Positions 11,376 through 22,561 of a DNA stretch of 64,000 nt are shown piece after piece. Below the pieces are notes generated by a model that ran no database searches, was not told the DNA's origin, and saw only the letters and a list, made by a program, of their open reading frames with translations. Position 1 is the first letter of the stretch. Each line of letters starts with the position of its first letter. This stretch comes from Heterohyrax brucei (Eukaryota; Chordata; Mammalia; Hyracoidea; Procaviidae). The position numbers were made by a program, and so were the translations under genes. The stretch is from the NCBI GenBank assembly GCA_028571685.1, contig CM053146.1, positions 27,005,431 to 27,069,430 on the forward strand, in the 5' to 3' direction.

Positions 11376-11639
11376 GCATTAGTGTATCCAGACTTGTGTA
11401 GTTTTCTCATTTAATGCACTATAATTTTTTCCCTTTTTTTAAAAAAATTAAACACCATTATTTAAAAGAAAATTTTTATCAAGTAAAGACTAAGAATTCA
11501 AGCAGCTGAAATTTGAGTTTACAGCTTACAGTTTAGTGGTTCAAAGCATGGTAAATAATTACCTCTTTGAGCTTTTTATATAGTATTTGGGCTGAGTTAA
11601 GTTTATGAGATAGCTATAAAAATATAATTTGGTTCTGAA

Positions 11640-12010
11640 GAAGAAACCTCATTTACTAGCACTCAACAAACTAATACAATGGCCCTAAATCCCAACCTGA
11701 CTGTTTAGTTATTACAACACACCACTATGAAGCCTATTAACAGGCCTAATTAAGGCATCAATCACCCATCAGAACTTCAATAATCTTACAATAATTCTTT
11801 TTATGGCACTTTTAGCAATTTGCTCTAATGCATGGGGACCATACACAAATGAAGTGGGTAATAGAGGCCCTGATAACAGGAGGCCGTTTGGCAATCATTC
11901 CAGCCCTTGTTCGTTCACAAGCTCACCAAGAAATAGACCAGAGGACCTTTGGAAAAGGAGGCAACTGATCCTGAGCTGGCATTCATTCAATGCAACACAA
12001 TAGGTTGCCA
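11640..12010. other. Unidentified block, not assigned
   Basis: Less AT-rich than its surroundings and open for 66 codons on the plus strand at 11803-12003, but the other frames carry stops throughout. It has the feel of an old reverse-transcribed or retroviral fragment, yet I recognise no family or gene. I see no TIR, poly(A) or flanking duplication. Confidence 0.2.
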
Positions 12011-12011
12011 G

Positions 12012-12735
12012 GATTTATATCCATATAGCCATTTAAAGAATAATACAAGCTAGTGCACATTTCCAAATTTCTAGTGATTCTTTTCTGTTAGGGCTGCACT
12101 TTCCACTATCTGGAACAAATCACCTGTGTGATGGCCATTTGTATGCAGGCTCTGCATGCAAACTTTCTGAAGAGCACATTAACTCTCTTGACCTACTGTG
12201 TTAATGGACCTAAGGTTCTCAAATGAACAGCTCTCTAGTAAATCAAATATACTTTAGCAAGACAAGTTTAAGGGCAGGACATTATTTGGTAAATCTGTGT
12301 GAAATCTAATGGCCTAGTTTATCCTTTTGCAGACTTTAGTATTTTCTAACTGATTTGAAAGTTAGGAAAGTCACAGTTCAGTTCATATGACCCGATAAAT
12401 AACTGGCTTTTTTCTTCATCAATGAGTAGGGCATCAGTGAAGGAGGAGATAACAGGATGGAAGCTCATGGCTGCACTGAATGAAAACTTTCTTCTCATGG
12501 CACCCCTGACTCTTCTTCCCTGTGCTGCACCTGACTTGCCATTCTCACTAACCTGTTAGAGTACTCACTGACACTAACCATATATTAACACATGGAAGCT
12601 CTTAAAAAATCCAAAGGTGTTAACATCTGGGATAATTTTTTAAATCATGTTTTGGTATATGCATATTCATTAATTTTTTTTCTTCAAACAAAATTTCCAT
12701 GAAGTCATGACGGAGGGACAGGTCAGTTTGGGAGA
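12012..12735. other. Intergenic, no gene seen
   Basis: AT-rich sequence with no repeat or exon that I can assign. It ends where the L1 3' end begins. Confidence 0.4.
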
Positions 12736-12739
12736 TGGA

Positions 12740-13275
12740 AGAATGTAAGAGTTAGTGAAAAAGGAGACTAACATAACCAAAGTATCACTAAGATGAAGAA
12801 AGACCACCGATAACCAACCTGATCAACCTGAGGGGCTCTGATGGAGTAAAGAGATAAATGGGGTGGGGAGCATATCTCAAATTCTAATAAAACAATCAGA
12901 CTTGATGGTTTGACTGAGACTGGAGAGAACCCAAAAGCCATAGTCCCTGTGTTGTTTGTTAGCCCCAGATGAAAACCATTCTTGAAGCTAACTCTTCAAG
13001 ATTAGACTGAACTCTAAGACTTAAAATGATACTTGTAAAGAAGTAGGGTGCTTCTCAGCTCAAGTAGATACATGAAACTAAATGGGCACCTCATGGCCAG
13101 AGGTGAGATGAAAAAGCAAGTAAGGACAGGAGGTGCTAGAAGGGACACAGAATATCCATAACAGCAAGGAGGACTCTGCTGTCACATTATAAGAATAGCA
13201 ACTAGGGTCACATAACATTGTGTATACGTATCTTCGTTAGAGAAAATAACAAGCTGTAAACTTTCATTTAAAACA
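12740..13275 (+). mobile_element. L1 3' UTR, 5'-truncated
   Basis: Matches only the terminal part of the L1 3' UTR: CAATCAGACTTGATGGTTTG, ACTGAGACTGGAGAGAACCC, then ACAAGCTGTAAACTTTCATT and an A-rich end near 13275. No ORF2 sequence precedes it, so it is a dead-on-arrival insertion. Confidence 0.8.
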
Positions 13276-13497
13276 CATTAAAAAGGAAAAAAGTGACTAT
13301 TTCTGATTACTTAGTTAATTTTAGCTTCTTTAACCAACAAATCCTCCAAAATATAAAGTTTTCAACATGACAGTTTATTTCTCAGGTGTGTAAAGTCCAA
13401 AACAATTGATTTTAATTGACAGGGAGAGTTTCTCCAGCTGGTAACTCAGAGATTGCTTTCTTTTGTCTTGTGCTTTTCATCTTTGAAAATACCATTT

Positions 13498-14009
13498 TGT
13501 CATGGATGAAATTATGTTCCCCCAAATGTATCAGTTTGGCTAGGCCATAGTTTCCAGTATTGTGTGGCTGTCCACCATTTTGTGATTGCGATTTTATATT
13601 AAAGATGCTAAGAGTACGATTGTGATACTTTTGCCCAGGTCAAATTCCTGAGCCAGTGTAAAGGAAATTTCCCTGGGGAATGGCCTGCACCACCTTTAAT
13701 CTCACAAGAGATAAGAGGAAAGGGAACCAGGCACAGAGTTGGGGACCTCATGCCACCAAGAAAGCAGCACCAAGAGTGCAGTGTGTCCTTTGGATCTGGG
13801 ATCCCTGCAACTGCAAAGCTCCTGGACCAGGAGAAGATTGAGAACAAGGATCTTCCTCTGGAACTCAAAGAGAAAGAAAACCTTCCCCTGGAGCTGATGT
13901 GCTGAATTTGGACTGTTAGCCTACTGTACTGTGAGAAAACAAATTTCTCTTTGTTAAAGACATTTATTTGAGGTGGTTCTGTTATAACAGTGTTAGATTA
14001 TTAAGATCA
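13498..14009 (+). mobile_element. Solo LTR, MaLR-like
   Basis: Begins TGTCATGGATGAAATTATGT, carries GGCTAGGCCATAG and CAGTATTGTGTGGCTGTCC, and ends in the family's ACAAATTTCTCTTTGTTAAA, GTTATAACAG and a degenerate CTAAGACA-type terminus. The same ends occur at 28610-29042 (plus) and 50804-51440 (minus), so it is a repeated family. No internal retroviral region is present. I could not confirm a 5-bp target duplication. Confidence 0.75.
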
Positions 14010-14069
14010 GCTTCTAACATCAGCAAATCCAGTTTCATCAAGCTGATGAATAGTTGATGGACAAGAATA

Positions 14070-14624
14070 CAAGGGTTGACAATTAAGTCAGAAAGTTAAC
14101 TGTTGCAGGTGCTGCATACCTCAATCCTGAGTATCACTGCAATCACCTCAAAGTAGTTCCCTTGGGAGCTGTGCACTGTTGCCAGCACCTACTCCACCTT
14201 CAAAGCAATTTTAGAACTCTTTCTGGAATGGCCACTGTGCGCACAGGCAAGGTAGGCAAGTTTGTGAACTTAATTGTATAATTGTCTATGAGGATGTTTG
14301 TAGCCACTAAACAAAAACTGTATTGGGACCCTCCCTTCTCACCTGATCTGGCCCCCAGTGACTTTTTTCTTTACCTGAAGATAAAGGAAATATTGAAAGG
14401 AAGACATGTTGATGATATTCAGGACATATAGGGTAATACACGACAGCTCTGATGACCATTCCAGTTAAAGAGTTCCAAAATTGCTTTGACGGGTAGACTA
14501 GGCACTGGTGTTGGTGCATAGCCTCCCAAGGGGAGTACCTCTAGGATGACCGTAGTGATATTTAGCAATGAGGTATGTAGCACTTTTTCTGGAATGAATT
14601 CATGAACCTCATTATCAGACCTCA
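14070..14624. mobile_element. Mariner-type DNA transposon, fold-back form
   Basis: A TA dinucleotide flanks each side (14068-14069 and 14625-14626). The left arm (14072-14235) is the reverse complement of the right arm (14455-14623); both carry the transposase 3' end and the terminal repeat, with shared landmarks GGAATGGCC/GACCATTCC, CAAAGCAATTTTAGAACTC and CCCTTGGGAG. Between them lies a plus-strand piece (about 14300-14400) whose translation includes the mariner C-terminal signature PYSPDLAPSDFF. The N-terminal half of the transposase is absent. The two like ends in inverted orientation are unusual; see findings. Confidence 0.75.
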
Positions 14625-14984
14625 TAAATACATATGAGAAAATTTTGGGAGCCAAACCTAAACAGTTCTACTAATCATCACCTCTGTTCATATATCACCA
14701 CTTGTGCTCAGAATTCATCCATTGGGACACACCAAATTGCAATGTAAGCTTGAAAATGGATTTAGTGAAGAGGTAAGAAATCATGGCTACACTTGTATTT
14801 TTCCTAAGCACTGGCCTGGCTCTGGGGCTTACAGTCTGCTCCACACTAAAACTGGTCATATAAAATAGAAAGGGATTAAGAGACGTAAAACAGAAAAGAT
14901 ATACAAAGTAGATAACAAAAGAGAGGGAAGATTTCGTTTTGATATTTTCATCCAACTTTGGGAAGAATTAAACCCTCCCCCCCC

Positions 14985-15415
14985 CCAAAAAATGCATTTT
15001 GCTGTGTTATTGTTGGAGAACTTAGCTGAGTAAAGATGACTGACACATCCAGAGGTTATCGCTGATGGACGGTCTGCTAACTCAGAACTGAAACCCCTCC
15101 CAAAGCCCGCATTTCAGACAAAGATTAGACAGACTTTTTAAATTAATGACACTTGTGAGGAATGTGGTTCTTAGTTCACGTTCAGTCAAATGTACAAGAT
15201 CAGATAGACAAGTCTTATACAAAACCAAAATGAAAAGGCAAAAGGAGACAGGAACGGTATCAGTGGACACAGGGAAACTGGGGTGGAAACAGGGAGAGTG
15301 CCTAAACATAGCCGGATTACATCTAATGTCACAAAGCAATATGTATATCATTTTTCTAAATGTGAAATTAACTTGAGCTGCGAATTTTCAGCTAAAGAAC
15401 AATAAAACTATAAAA
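14985..15415 (+). mobile_element. L1 3' UTR, 5'-truncated
   Basis: Plus-strand L1 tail: GCTAACTCAGAACTGAAACC, CAGACAAAGATTAGACAG, GGTTCTTAGTTCACGTTCAG, GAGCTGCGAATTTTCAGCTA, then CAATAAAACTATAAAAA as the polyadenylation end. Only untranslated sequence is present. It explains the two opposite 76- and 89-codon ORFs here. Confidence 0.78.
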
Positions 15416-15644
15416 AGGAGGGCTACCCCAACCAGACTATAATTTTCTCTGCTTTGATCATATTCATATGGTTATCATGCATGGAACAAAGGCCACCTCA
15501 GCTTAGTTTGTACACACTCTGGAAAAAAAAATATTTTAGCATCTGTCTTCAGTCATGCTGAGTTTATTACTACTATAACTTGTGTGTTAGTTTTCAGAGT
15601 TAAAACACCAAAAAGAGTGAATCTATTTCCTTCCTATGCCATCA

Positions 15645-16553
15645 GGTTCACCCGTGAGGGACGGGTTCCAGCAGAGCATTAAAATTAAGACAGACTAGGA
15701 AGAAGGGTCTGAGAAATAGAATTTTGCTGAAGATAATTCAAAAACAGTTGAAGGTGTATATTGACAAGGAAATGCCAGAAATTCAAGGTAAATTCAAAAG
15801 AAGACATGGAACCAGGGATATCATTGCTGGTGTTACATGGATCTTAGTACTTACTGAGGAAAATCAAGGACCACAGACTTCAATATGGATTACACTTCTT
15901 CATAGAAAACAAAAATCCTCTTAACTGGACCAATAAGCAACATAAGGATAAATGGAGAAAAGATTGAAGTTGTCAAGGATTTCATTTTACTTGGATTTAA
16001 AAACAATGCCCTTGGAAACAGCTGTCAAGAAATCAAAGGATGTGTTATGCATTGCAAATCTTCTGTAAAAGATCAAGGTGTTAAAAAACAAAGATTCCAA
16101 TTTGAAGACAAAATTGAACTTTCCTGAAACCATGATGTTTTCATTCACCTCATGTGCATGGAAAAACTAGAAAATACATAGATGTCATAGGACAAGCTGA
16201 CACCTTTGAATTACGGTGTTGGCAAAGAACACCGAGTATACAGTGGGCTGCCCCAGGAACAAGTAAATCAGTCTTGGAAGAAACACACCCAGGGTGCTTC
16301 TTGGAAATAAAGATGATGAGACTTCGTCTCACTTGTGGTGAACACGTTATTAGGGGGGACCAGTCCTTATAGAAGGTCATCATGCTTGGTAAGGTAGAGG
16401 ATTATCAAAAAAGAGGAAGTCTTTAGATGAACTGGACTGTGTTCATTCATGACAAAGATTATGCTAACTCAGCATCATCAAGCAGTGTTTTGTTCTGTTA
16501 TACCTAGAGCCATTATGAGTCAGAACTGACTTGATGACACCTAATAACAACGA
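15645..16553 (+). mobile_element. RTE with internal deletions
   Basis: The 5' untranslated end (GGGTTCCAGCAGAGC, TTAAGACAGACTAGGAAGAA at 15645-15705) is joined directly to mid-RT sequence from about 15720 (TTTTGCTGAAGATAATTC). A second jump near 15860 deletes the rest of the RT core, and the C-terminal part runs to the 3' end GACTTGATGACACCTAATAA at 16525-16544. What is left is under 1 kb of a roughly 3 kb element. It cannot code for an active protein. Internally deleted RTE copies like this may be the source of RTE-derived SINEs. Confidence 0.82.
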
Positions 16554-16559
16554 CACTTG

Positions 16560-17780
16560 TATTTCAATAAAATTACCGGGGAATTAATTGGATAATTATC
16601 GAATTTATTTCTCAGTTAGAAACATTGGGTAGGACATAACATTCAAAAGCATGTGTGCTTACGGTGGCCTTTACATACTAAACAATATTCCAGAAAATGT
16701 GATCTCTAATATTTAGAGGAGAAACCAAACTGATGGTCCACTTATTTTTTTTTAATACCTTGAGTTTGCTGCAATCTTATTTTGATAAGTTTGTTTCAGG
16801 CAAAAATGTTAATGAAAATTGTCAAGTCTGATGGTGGAGTCTCAGAGCTGAAGTCCAGGTTCGTGATACACACCCACTGCCTCGATTTAATAACCCAAAC
16901 TCTTTTTGTCCACAATTCAATGTATTTCTAGGCTTGTGAGCTACATCTGAACATAGAAGATGTTAGACAACAAACATAGTTATAATTAGAAGGAACAGTG
17001 GGTAAACCAAATTCTTTCTATGGTTAATTTCCCTATCCTTCTTATTAAAAATTACATTTTGTTGTAGCTTTGAGCATTCAGTCACTACAGTGGAATGTTG
17101 CTGCTGTTGAGTAATGTCAGGTCAGTGCCTAATGTTCGGTCCCTAAACACTTATGGAAAACGCTGTTTTGAAGTTGACCATTAAATCTGGAGGAGCATCA
17201 TCGATTTTAAGCCAAAGAAACAAAAAGTGTGGAATGTCCACAGTGATGACTAGCTCCTTAAAAAGATGTAAAGATGATTGTGTAGAGATCGTAACAATTA
17301 TTCAATCAATTTTAAAAGAGAAAATATTGTTGCTATTTTTCTCACTTTTCTTCATAAAGGATGATTCTATCCTCAAAACATAAGGTGACTCATCACACCT
17401 TTCTCTCAGTGAGTGGCCAGAAGGCATAAGCCAGAACTCCATCATTACCCGACATCTGTCACGTACATTTAAGAAACCATCTTAACCTCTCATGGTCACT
17501 TTCTAGAGTAGCCTTTTGCAAATTTCTAGCTTAATTATTGCAAAAGCCCAGAGGAGTTTTCCTCAAAATAATCAAAGTACTTGACATAAAGTAAAAAAGT
17601 AAGCCAGTTCTGTTATCATTGCTTAAGAAAGTGATTTTTCTCTTATTTGGGGAATTATTAAAATTTTGAGGCTTCTTTGACATCATCTCACCTGTTAGGT
17701 TATAGAGTGTTGCCTTTGGCATGAAGTAATTGGTGCTGTGGACACATTTATAAATCAGTAGCTATTGATATCAATAGCTA
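16560..17780. other. Intergenic, no gene seen
   Basis: AT-rich sequence with no repeat I can name and no open frame above 76 codons. A perfect 13-base palindrome-like GCTATTGATATCAATAGC lies at 17761-17778 just before the next SINE. Confidence 0.4.
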
Positions 17781-17784
17781 TCAT

Positions 17785-17960
17785 TAAGTAACCCTGGTGG
17801 CGTAGTTAAATGGGTTAAGTGTTATGCCTGTTAACCAAAAGATCAGCAGTTCAAATCTTCCAGGCGCTCTTTGGAAACTGTATAAGTTAGTTCTACCCTA
17901 ACCTCTAGGGTCACTATGAGTCAGGCCCAACTCGACAGCAGTGGGTTGGGTTTATTATTA
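17785..17960 (+). mobile_element. AfroSINE, near full length
   Basis: Head GTAACCCTGGTGGCGTAG, TGTTAACCAAAAGATCAGCA, TCTAGGGTCACTATGAGTCA, CCCAACTCGACAGCAGTGGG, then a T-rich end. It keeps two CpGs of the tail core, so it is among the less decayed copies here. Confidence 0.9.
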
Positions 17961-18090
17961 TATAAAAAGAAAATTGTTGATGTATCATGCTATGTTTTTT
18001 AGCCTTGCTTCATGGGTAAAGGGACTTCATTTTATCATTTTTTGTTTGTGAAACAGAATTTTAATCCTGATCACACAAACCCAACAGTTG

Positions 18091-18170
18091 GGAGGAAGGA
18101 AAAGATTGAGGGGCAGAGGAGCGAAGGATGGAGGAAGAGAAGAAAGACAAGAGGGAGAGAGGGAGGTAGG
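18091..18170 (+). repeat. Polypurine (GA-rich) tract
   Basis: Of 80 bases, 73 are purines, including AGGGAGAGAGGGAGGTAGG at the 3' side. Such mirror-like purine tracts can adopt triplex DNA, but nothing here shows that it does. It is probably simple low-complexity expansion. Confidence 0.7.
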
Positions 18171-18179
18171 TTAATTAAC

Positions 18180-18990
18180 AAATTTATGATTTCGTCTGGA
18201 TAGTCTATACAATTCCAGTACTATGGTTTCATGTTCTTGTTCCTAATACACGCTGCTAGCCCTCATGTTCAGTATCACATTAATGGTTGCTGTAGCTCCA
18301 GCTATCGTATCCCAGTTTTAGCGAGAAAATAGGAAGGGCCAAGATTTATGCTGGTAAATCCTTAAAGTATGTTACTCTTTTAGGTAACTGTTCTGCAGCA
18401 CCCATCCAACAACTTCTAATTACATCAAATTGATCATAAACATGTCCTATAGACACCACTACCTCCAAATGAGACTGAAAAAAACGCTGCTTCTAAATTA
18501 GGCCCACTGTCACTCTCATAAGCCTTTGGTTATGTTAGTAAGGAAGAAGTAGAGAACAAATTAATATTAAGCAAATATCACAGGAGTGCTTGAAAGGAAA
18601 TGCCTGCTCTCATTCCCCACCTCCCACCCACTACCTGACACTAACAGACTTTCAATCCATTTTCCAAAATGGCTTGGCCAACATGATTGGTCAGGAATTG
18701 TAATTAACCAGGTCCTGCTTTACTAGGTAGAGTTATAAAGGACTCACTCATAGACTTCATTTTTTAATTTTCTCATGTGCCCTGTGGCAAACTAATAATC
18801 AGACCAGCAGAACTTGCAAAATTGATCCAAAAGAGTTATTCTGTTTCAGATTTTCTGCTTACTCCTGAGTAGGAAAATCAGCTTGGGCATACACTGCATG
18901 CCTAGTTATCATAACTTGTGGAAAAACATGTTAAGAAACCCAAACTGGGTCTCAGACCCATGCCAAGAACATACATCTTGAGGTATAGTT
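18180..18990. other. Intergenic, no gene seen
   Basis: No assignable repeat or exon. Sequence is of ordinary composition with no long open frame. Confidence 0.4.
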
Positions 18991-18998
18991 ATAGTTAG

Positions 18999-19544
18999 TG
19001 TGATGGTTAAAATTGTGTGTCAACTTAGCTGAGCCATGACTCTCAGCATTTTGTCAGTTGTATATGATCACTTCCCTGTTAAGATCTGATACATGATCAC
19101 CCTATGATGGGATCTTCTGTGAGGAGTCATTGAGTTGAAGGAGAGTTTCCTTAGACATGTGGCCTCCATCCACTGCAGATGGGTGTTCAAGTAGGTCTTA
19201 GAGGCTCTTGCAGGTTCTGGATCCTATGGCTGGCTCCTGTTCTTCTTACCTCCACTTCTCAGGACTTGAGCTAGCAGCTTGCCTGTGGTCTTGCCTGCCA
19301 ATATTTATATTATTTGATTTTCACATCCTGTGAGCAAGACCCCTGCTCTCCTGACTGCCAATCTTTGATTTGCCAGCCCTTGCGGCCACCTCAATCAGGA
19401 GAAGCCTCTTTCCTGACCCATGGACTTGGGCTGTTAGAGTCTCTATAATCTTGTAAGCAATTTCTTTTATATAAATTTTGCTTACTCTCTCTATTTATAT
19501 TACACTTTACTGATTTTGATTCTTAGAGAACCCACCTTAAGACA
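18999..19544 (+). mobile_element. Solo LTR, ERVL-like
   Basis: Starts TGTGATGGTTAAAATTGTGT and GTCAACTTAGCTGAGCCATG, the opening typical of ERVL-related LTRs, and ends AGAGAACCCACCTTAAGACA. A polyadenylation-type TATAAATTTTGCTTACTCTC lies about 70 bases before the end. About 546 bp, with TG at the start and CA at the end, but no exact 5-bp duplication. It is a different family from the MaLR-like LTRs elsewhere in this window. Confidence 0.7.
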
Positions 19545-19914
19545 AGCGGCTAGTCCTGATGCATAAATTGGGACAACAGTCCTCACTTGGCTACAGACGT
19601 TTATGAGTATACTCCGTTAGTTATAATTCCAAAGTAAGTGGGGCAAAAGACTTTACAATCCTTTTTCTCCCCCAACAGCAGTTTACATCTTGGGCTAGAT
19701 TTTTAAATCAGCCTACTTCCTGCTGTGTTTGACTTTTCCCCACCTCTCTAACAGACACTTGCTCTGTTTCCAACCACATGAAGTCTTCTCCAGATCTCTT
19801 ATATCAAGGACACTTCTTCCATGGAACTCTTTGCCCTGCCTTGTAGACTTGCTACCTGTACCAGTCCTGTTGGTTGCACTCCGTTTTACTGTAGCACTTA
19901 GTCACAGGAATCAT

Positions 19915-20115
19915 GGCATCACAGTGGTGAAAGCATTCAGCTAGTAACTGAAATGCTGGCAGTTAGAATGCACCAGCAGCTCCACTGAAGAAAGATGTGG
20001 CAGCCTACTTCCTTAAAGATTTCAGTCTAGGAAACTGTATGGGATAGTTCTATACTGTTTTATGGGGTCACTGTGAATTGGAATTGACTTAATGGCAATT
20101 GAGTTTTTTAGTTTG
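19915..20115 (+). mobile_element. AfroSINE variant with the longer middle
   Basis: Head GGCATCACAGTGGTGAAAGC, an inner block with AAGAAAGATGTGGCAGCC and TCCTTAAAGATTTCAG, then GGGTCACTGTGAATTGGAAT and a degenerate T-rich end. The extra inner block marks the same variant as the copy at 5738. Confidence 0.82.
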
Positions 20116-20318
20116 TTGGTAGTCACCAGATTACAACTGTTTACTTGGTTTTTCTTCCACTAGCTGTATATGGTTCCTTAGGGACAAGGATTGTGCTTAG
20201 ACTCATTTTGAATCTTCTAGATCTGCAAAACTCTTGTCATACAGCTCTAAATTAATGGTAATTCAAGTTGTTAGTATTCAATATACTTCAACACTATTGA
20301 GGCATGAATGAACTAAAC

Positions 20319-20428
20319 AGGTCAAAGTGTAATCTTTAACAAGCAGGTCAAAGTGTAATTTTAACAAGCTTGGCAGCTCAGCAGAAGTCAAAATCTTTAG
20401 CTGTATGCAATTCAGCAGAAGTCAAAAT
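20319..20428. repeat. Two nested short direct repeats
   Basis: AGGTCAAAGTGTAAT occurs at 20319-20333 and 20345-20359, and CAGCAGAAGTCAAAAT at 20379-20394 and 20413-20428. These are short local duplications without any evident mobile origin. Confidence 0.7.
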
Positions 20429-20695
20429 GAATTTTAGTTCTTGTTCATAAAGCACGGGATGGTTGATTTTAAACAGGTATGCATATCAGAGTCATTTGTG
20501 CTCTTTCCTATCTTAAACACCCAGATTAATATTACATAGATTTTGGGTAAGTCTCAGGTTTCTGTATTTTTGTAAGTACCCACTACAGATTCTGCTTCAT
20601 GTACCAGATTGAATTGGTGAAAAACTAGCAGAAAGCCACAGATACCTCAATTCACTCACTTGTGAACAACTCTCCCATGTCTGACTTTACACAAG

Positions 20696-20862
20696 CAGAG
20701 GCTCTCAACTTTAGTTGTGTAAAACCAGCTGGGGAACTTTCAAAACTCTAGATGAACAGACAAGACCCCAGGAAATTAAAGTTTCTTAGGGGAGAGGCCC
20801 AGGCAGCAGTAGTTTTTAAAACTCTGTAGGTGACTCAAATGAGTAGCTCATGTTGAGAGACA
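20696..20862 (+). mobile_element. MER5-like hAT-Charlie relic
   Basis: Opens CAGAGGCTCTCAACTTTAG, has the inner ACCAGCTGGGGAACTTTC and CAGACAAGACCCCAGGAAAT, and closes with TCATGTTGAGAGA, a degenerate inverted copy of the start. Length (about 165 bp) and ends fit the short non-autonomous MER5 group of eutherian DNA transposons. Substitutions are heavy, as expected for that age. Confidence 0.65.
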
Positions 20863-21832
20863 ATGACATATAGAGATCCCACAAGAACTTTTACCCACAG
20901 ATACATGCAACAATATCAACAACAAAATAAAAGCAAACAAGTCAAAGTTTATGAATTCCTTATTCATAACAGATATTTCCCTTGGCATTGACTTTTGCTG
21001 GTTTCTTCTACTTTTCATTTGTAACTGCTCAAAGGTCTTTGAACCTCTCCTTACTTCCCCTCTAAAATTTGTCCTTCTCAGTTCTGTTGGACTCAAATGG
21101 TTCTGATCCACTGCTTTCCCTGGTTCTTGTACTTTTCCATCACTGGGACAATGGCTTGCCTCTTTCATTTTCAACCAGGACTTGCTTTCACCTCTGCTAC
21201 TTTTCTGATTCCTCAAGTATTTCACTGATGCCGTGTTCAGTGTTTTCTCTGCATTTGTGTTTCTCATCGTAGTATCACAGTATTGTGTTTTGAAGAAGAT
21301 TCACCAGAAAATCTGCATAATCTGAATACTGGGTCCAAGTCAAGAGTGTAGAAACCAGCATGAATTTTGATTACTAAGCTAGAGTTTGCTGAGAATTCAT
21401 TCTGATTTTTAACACATACTATTCCTTTGTCTTGTTTGGCTTTCATGTACATAAGCTAACCACTGAAGTCCTGGTATAATTTATACCTCTGATGTTTCAC
21501 ATTTTTATATTTGTCATACTTCCTACAACTAGCCCTACCATTCCTTAGGTATTCTTCAGTGTCAGTAAGCACACAACTGAAAAGGTTACTGTTCAACCAA
21601 ATACAGATTAAGTCTCTGACCAAGATAAATCCTGTGCTCTAGGCGCTTGTTTTTCTGCCTGTTGCACGTCTGCATGCTTCAATCTGTACTTCGTCGTTGG
21701 ATTGCGTGTCCTCACACATGCAGCAACTTCTCTGCCTGCCTTGCACTTTGTTTTTAGTGATTTCATGAGTGCCTCAGAATGAAACATTGACTCTGGTCCG
21801 TTAGGAAAACCACTTGGCTGACTGTTTTTCAC
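20848..21832 (-). other. Unassigned minus-strand ORF cluster
   Basis: Three minus-strand open frames follow each other: 21608-21832 (74 codons), 21264-21452 (62) and 20848-21267 (139). The last ends in a hydrophobic run, FDLFAFILLLILLHVSV, that would suit a tail anchor. The first holds about seven CpGs in 225 bases, high for this window. The frames differ, no splice sites fit convincingly, and I recognise no family. A decayed retrocopy is possible; chance is more likely. The 3' end of the 139-codon ORF overlaps the MER5-like relic by 15 bases. Confidence 0.2.
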
Positions 21833-22025
21833 AATATCTTTACCTCACCCTAACAAGATTCTGCCGCCAATCTTCTCCATGTTACAATACTGAGTTCCTG
21901 CAAGGACATGAATGTGTAATTTTCTCTCTATTCAAACCCTGTGAGTAGTCCACCTCACTAAGGACTAACTTCAAGATCCTTCAAGCTCCTTCACCGAATG
22001 GTTTACTGTTCTACTGGTGAGTTGT

Positions 22026-22135
22026 CTGCTCATTTCTAGTGGGTGCCACTGCCTTCACTGGGAGCTTTCTCAAACCTGAGCTCCTGTTCATGTAGCTCGT
22101 ATTGGCTGCAGTTCCCACCCTCATGGTTTAAACCC
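22026..22135 (-). repeat. Arm of an unexplained inverted repeat pair
   Basis: The reverse complement of this block resembles 23353-23470 over about 110 bases, with shared landmarks TTTAAACCATGAGGG, GAGAAAGCTCCCAGTGAA and AACAGGAGCTC. I estimate three quarters identity or better by eye. No known family comes to mind. Confidence 0.65.
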
Positions 22136-22167
22136 TATTTCTCTGCCTTCCTTTCATTTACGTAACT

Positions 22168-22370
22168 TAGCAAACAACAACAACAACAACAAAAATTGCT
22201 GTTGAATCTATTCTAATTCTTGGAGATCTCACGTGTTTCAGTATAAAATTGTGCTCCATAGGATTTTCCACATCCACGACTTTTCAGAACTAAATTTTTG
22301 TCTTTTCTTTCTTTCGCTTTTTTTTTTTCCTGAGATACCTCCAAGAAGATACGAAAAGCCAATCTTTTTA
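22168..22370 (-). mobile_element. AfroSINE-related SINE, minus strand
   Basis: Begins with an (AAC)n tail (22171-22190), then TTGCTGTTGAATCTATTC, TCACGTGTTTCAGTATAAAA, GTGCTCCATAGGATTTTCCA and GAGATACCTCCAAGAAGA, matching the longer SINE variant reversed. A T run at 22320-22329 interrupts the head, which fades after 22350. Confidence 0.7.
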
Positions 22371-22561
22371 TTTCACCCTGAAGTCTTTAGCCATTTGTAT
22401 GACCCAGGAAGCCTAACACGATATTTATTCCATGAAATCTCCAGTTGACACAGTTGAGTGTGCTCTCTCATGGCAGTTAGTATTTTCTCCATTGCATTGC
22501 AGTCATTCATGTAACATTTATATTCATTAACAGAGCAAACTTTCTTGGAAAGCATATACAT

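Noticed and set aside
17761-17778. 18-base perfect palindrome as an operator or origin
   Set aside because: Isolated short palindrome next to a SINE; no known factor or repeat supports a function.
20848-21267. 139-codon ORF as a real host gene
   Set aside because: No family recognised, no exon structure, and its 3' end overlaps a MER5-like relic. Kept only as an unassigned feature with low confidence.
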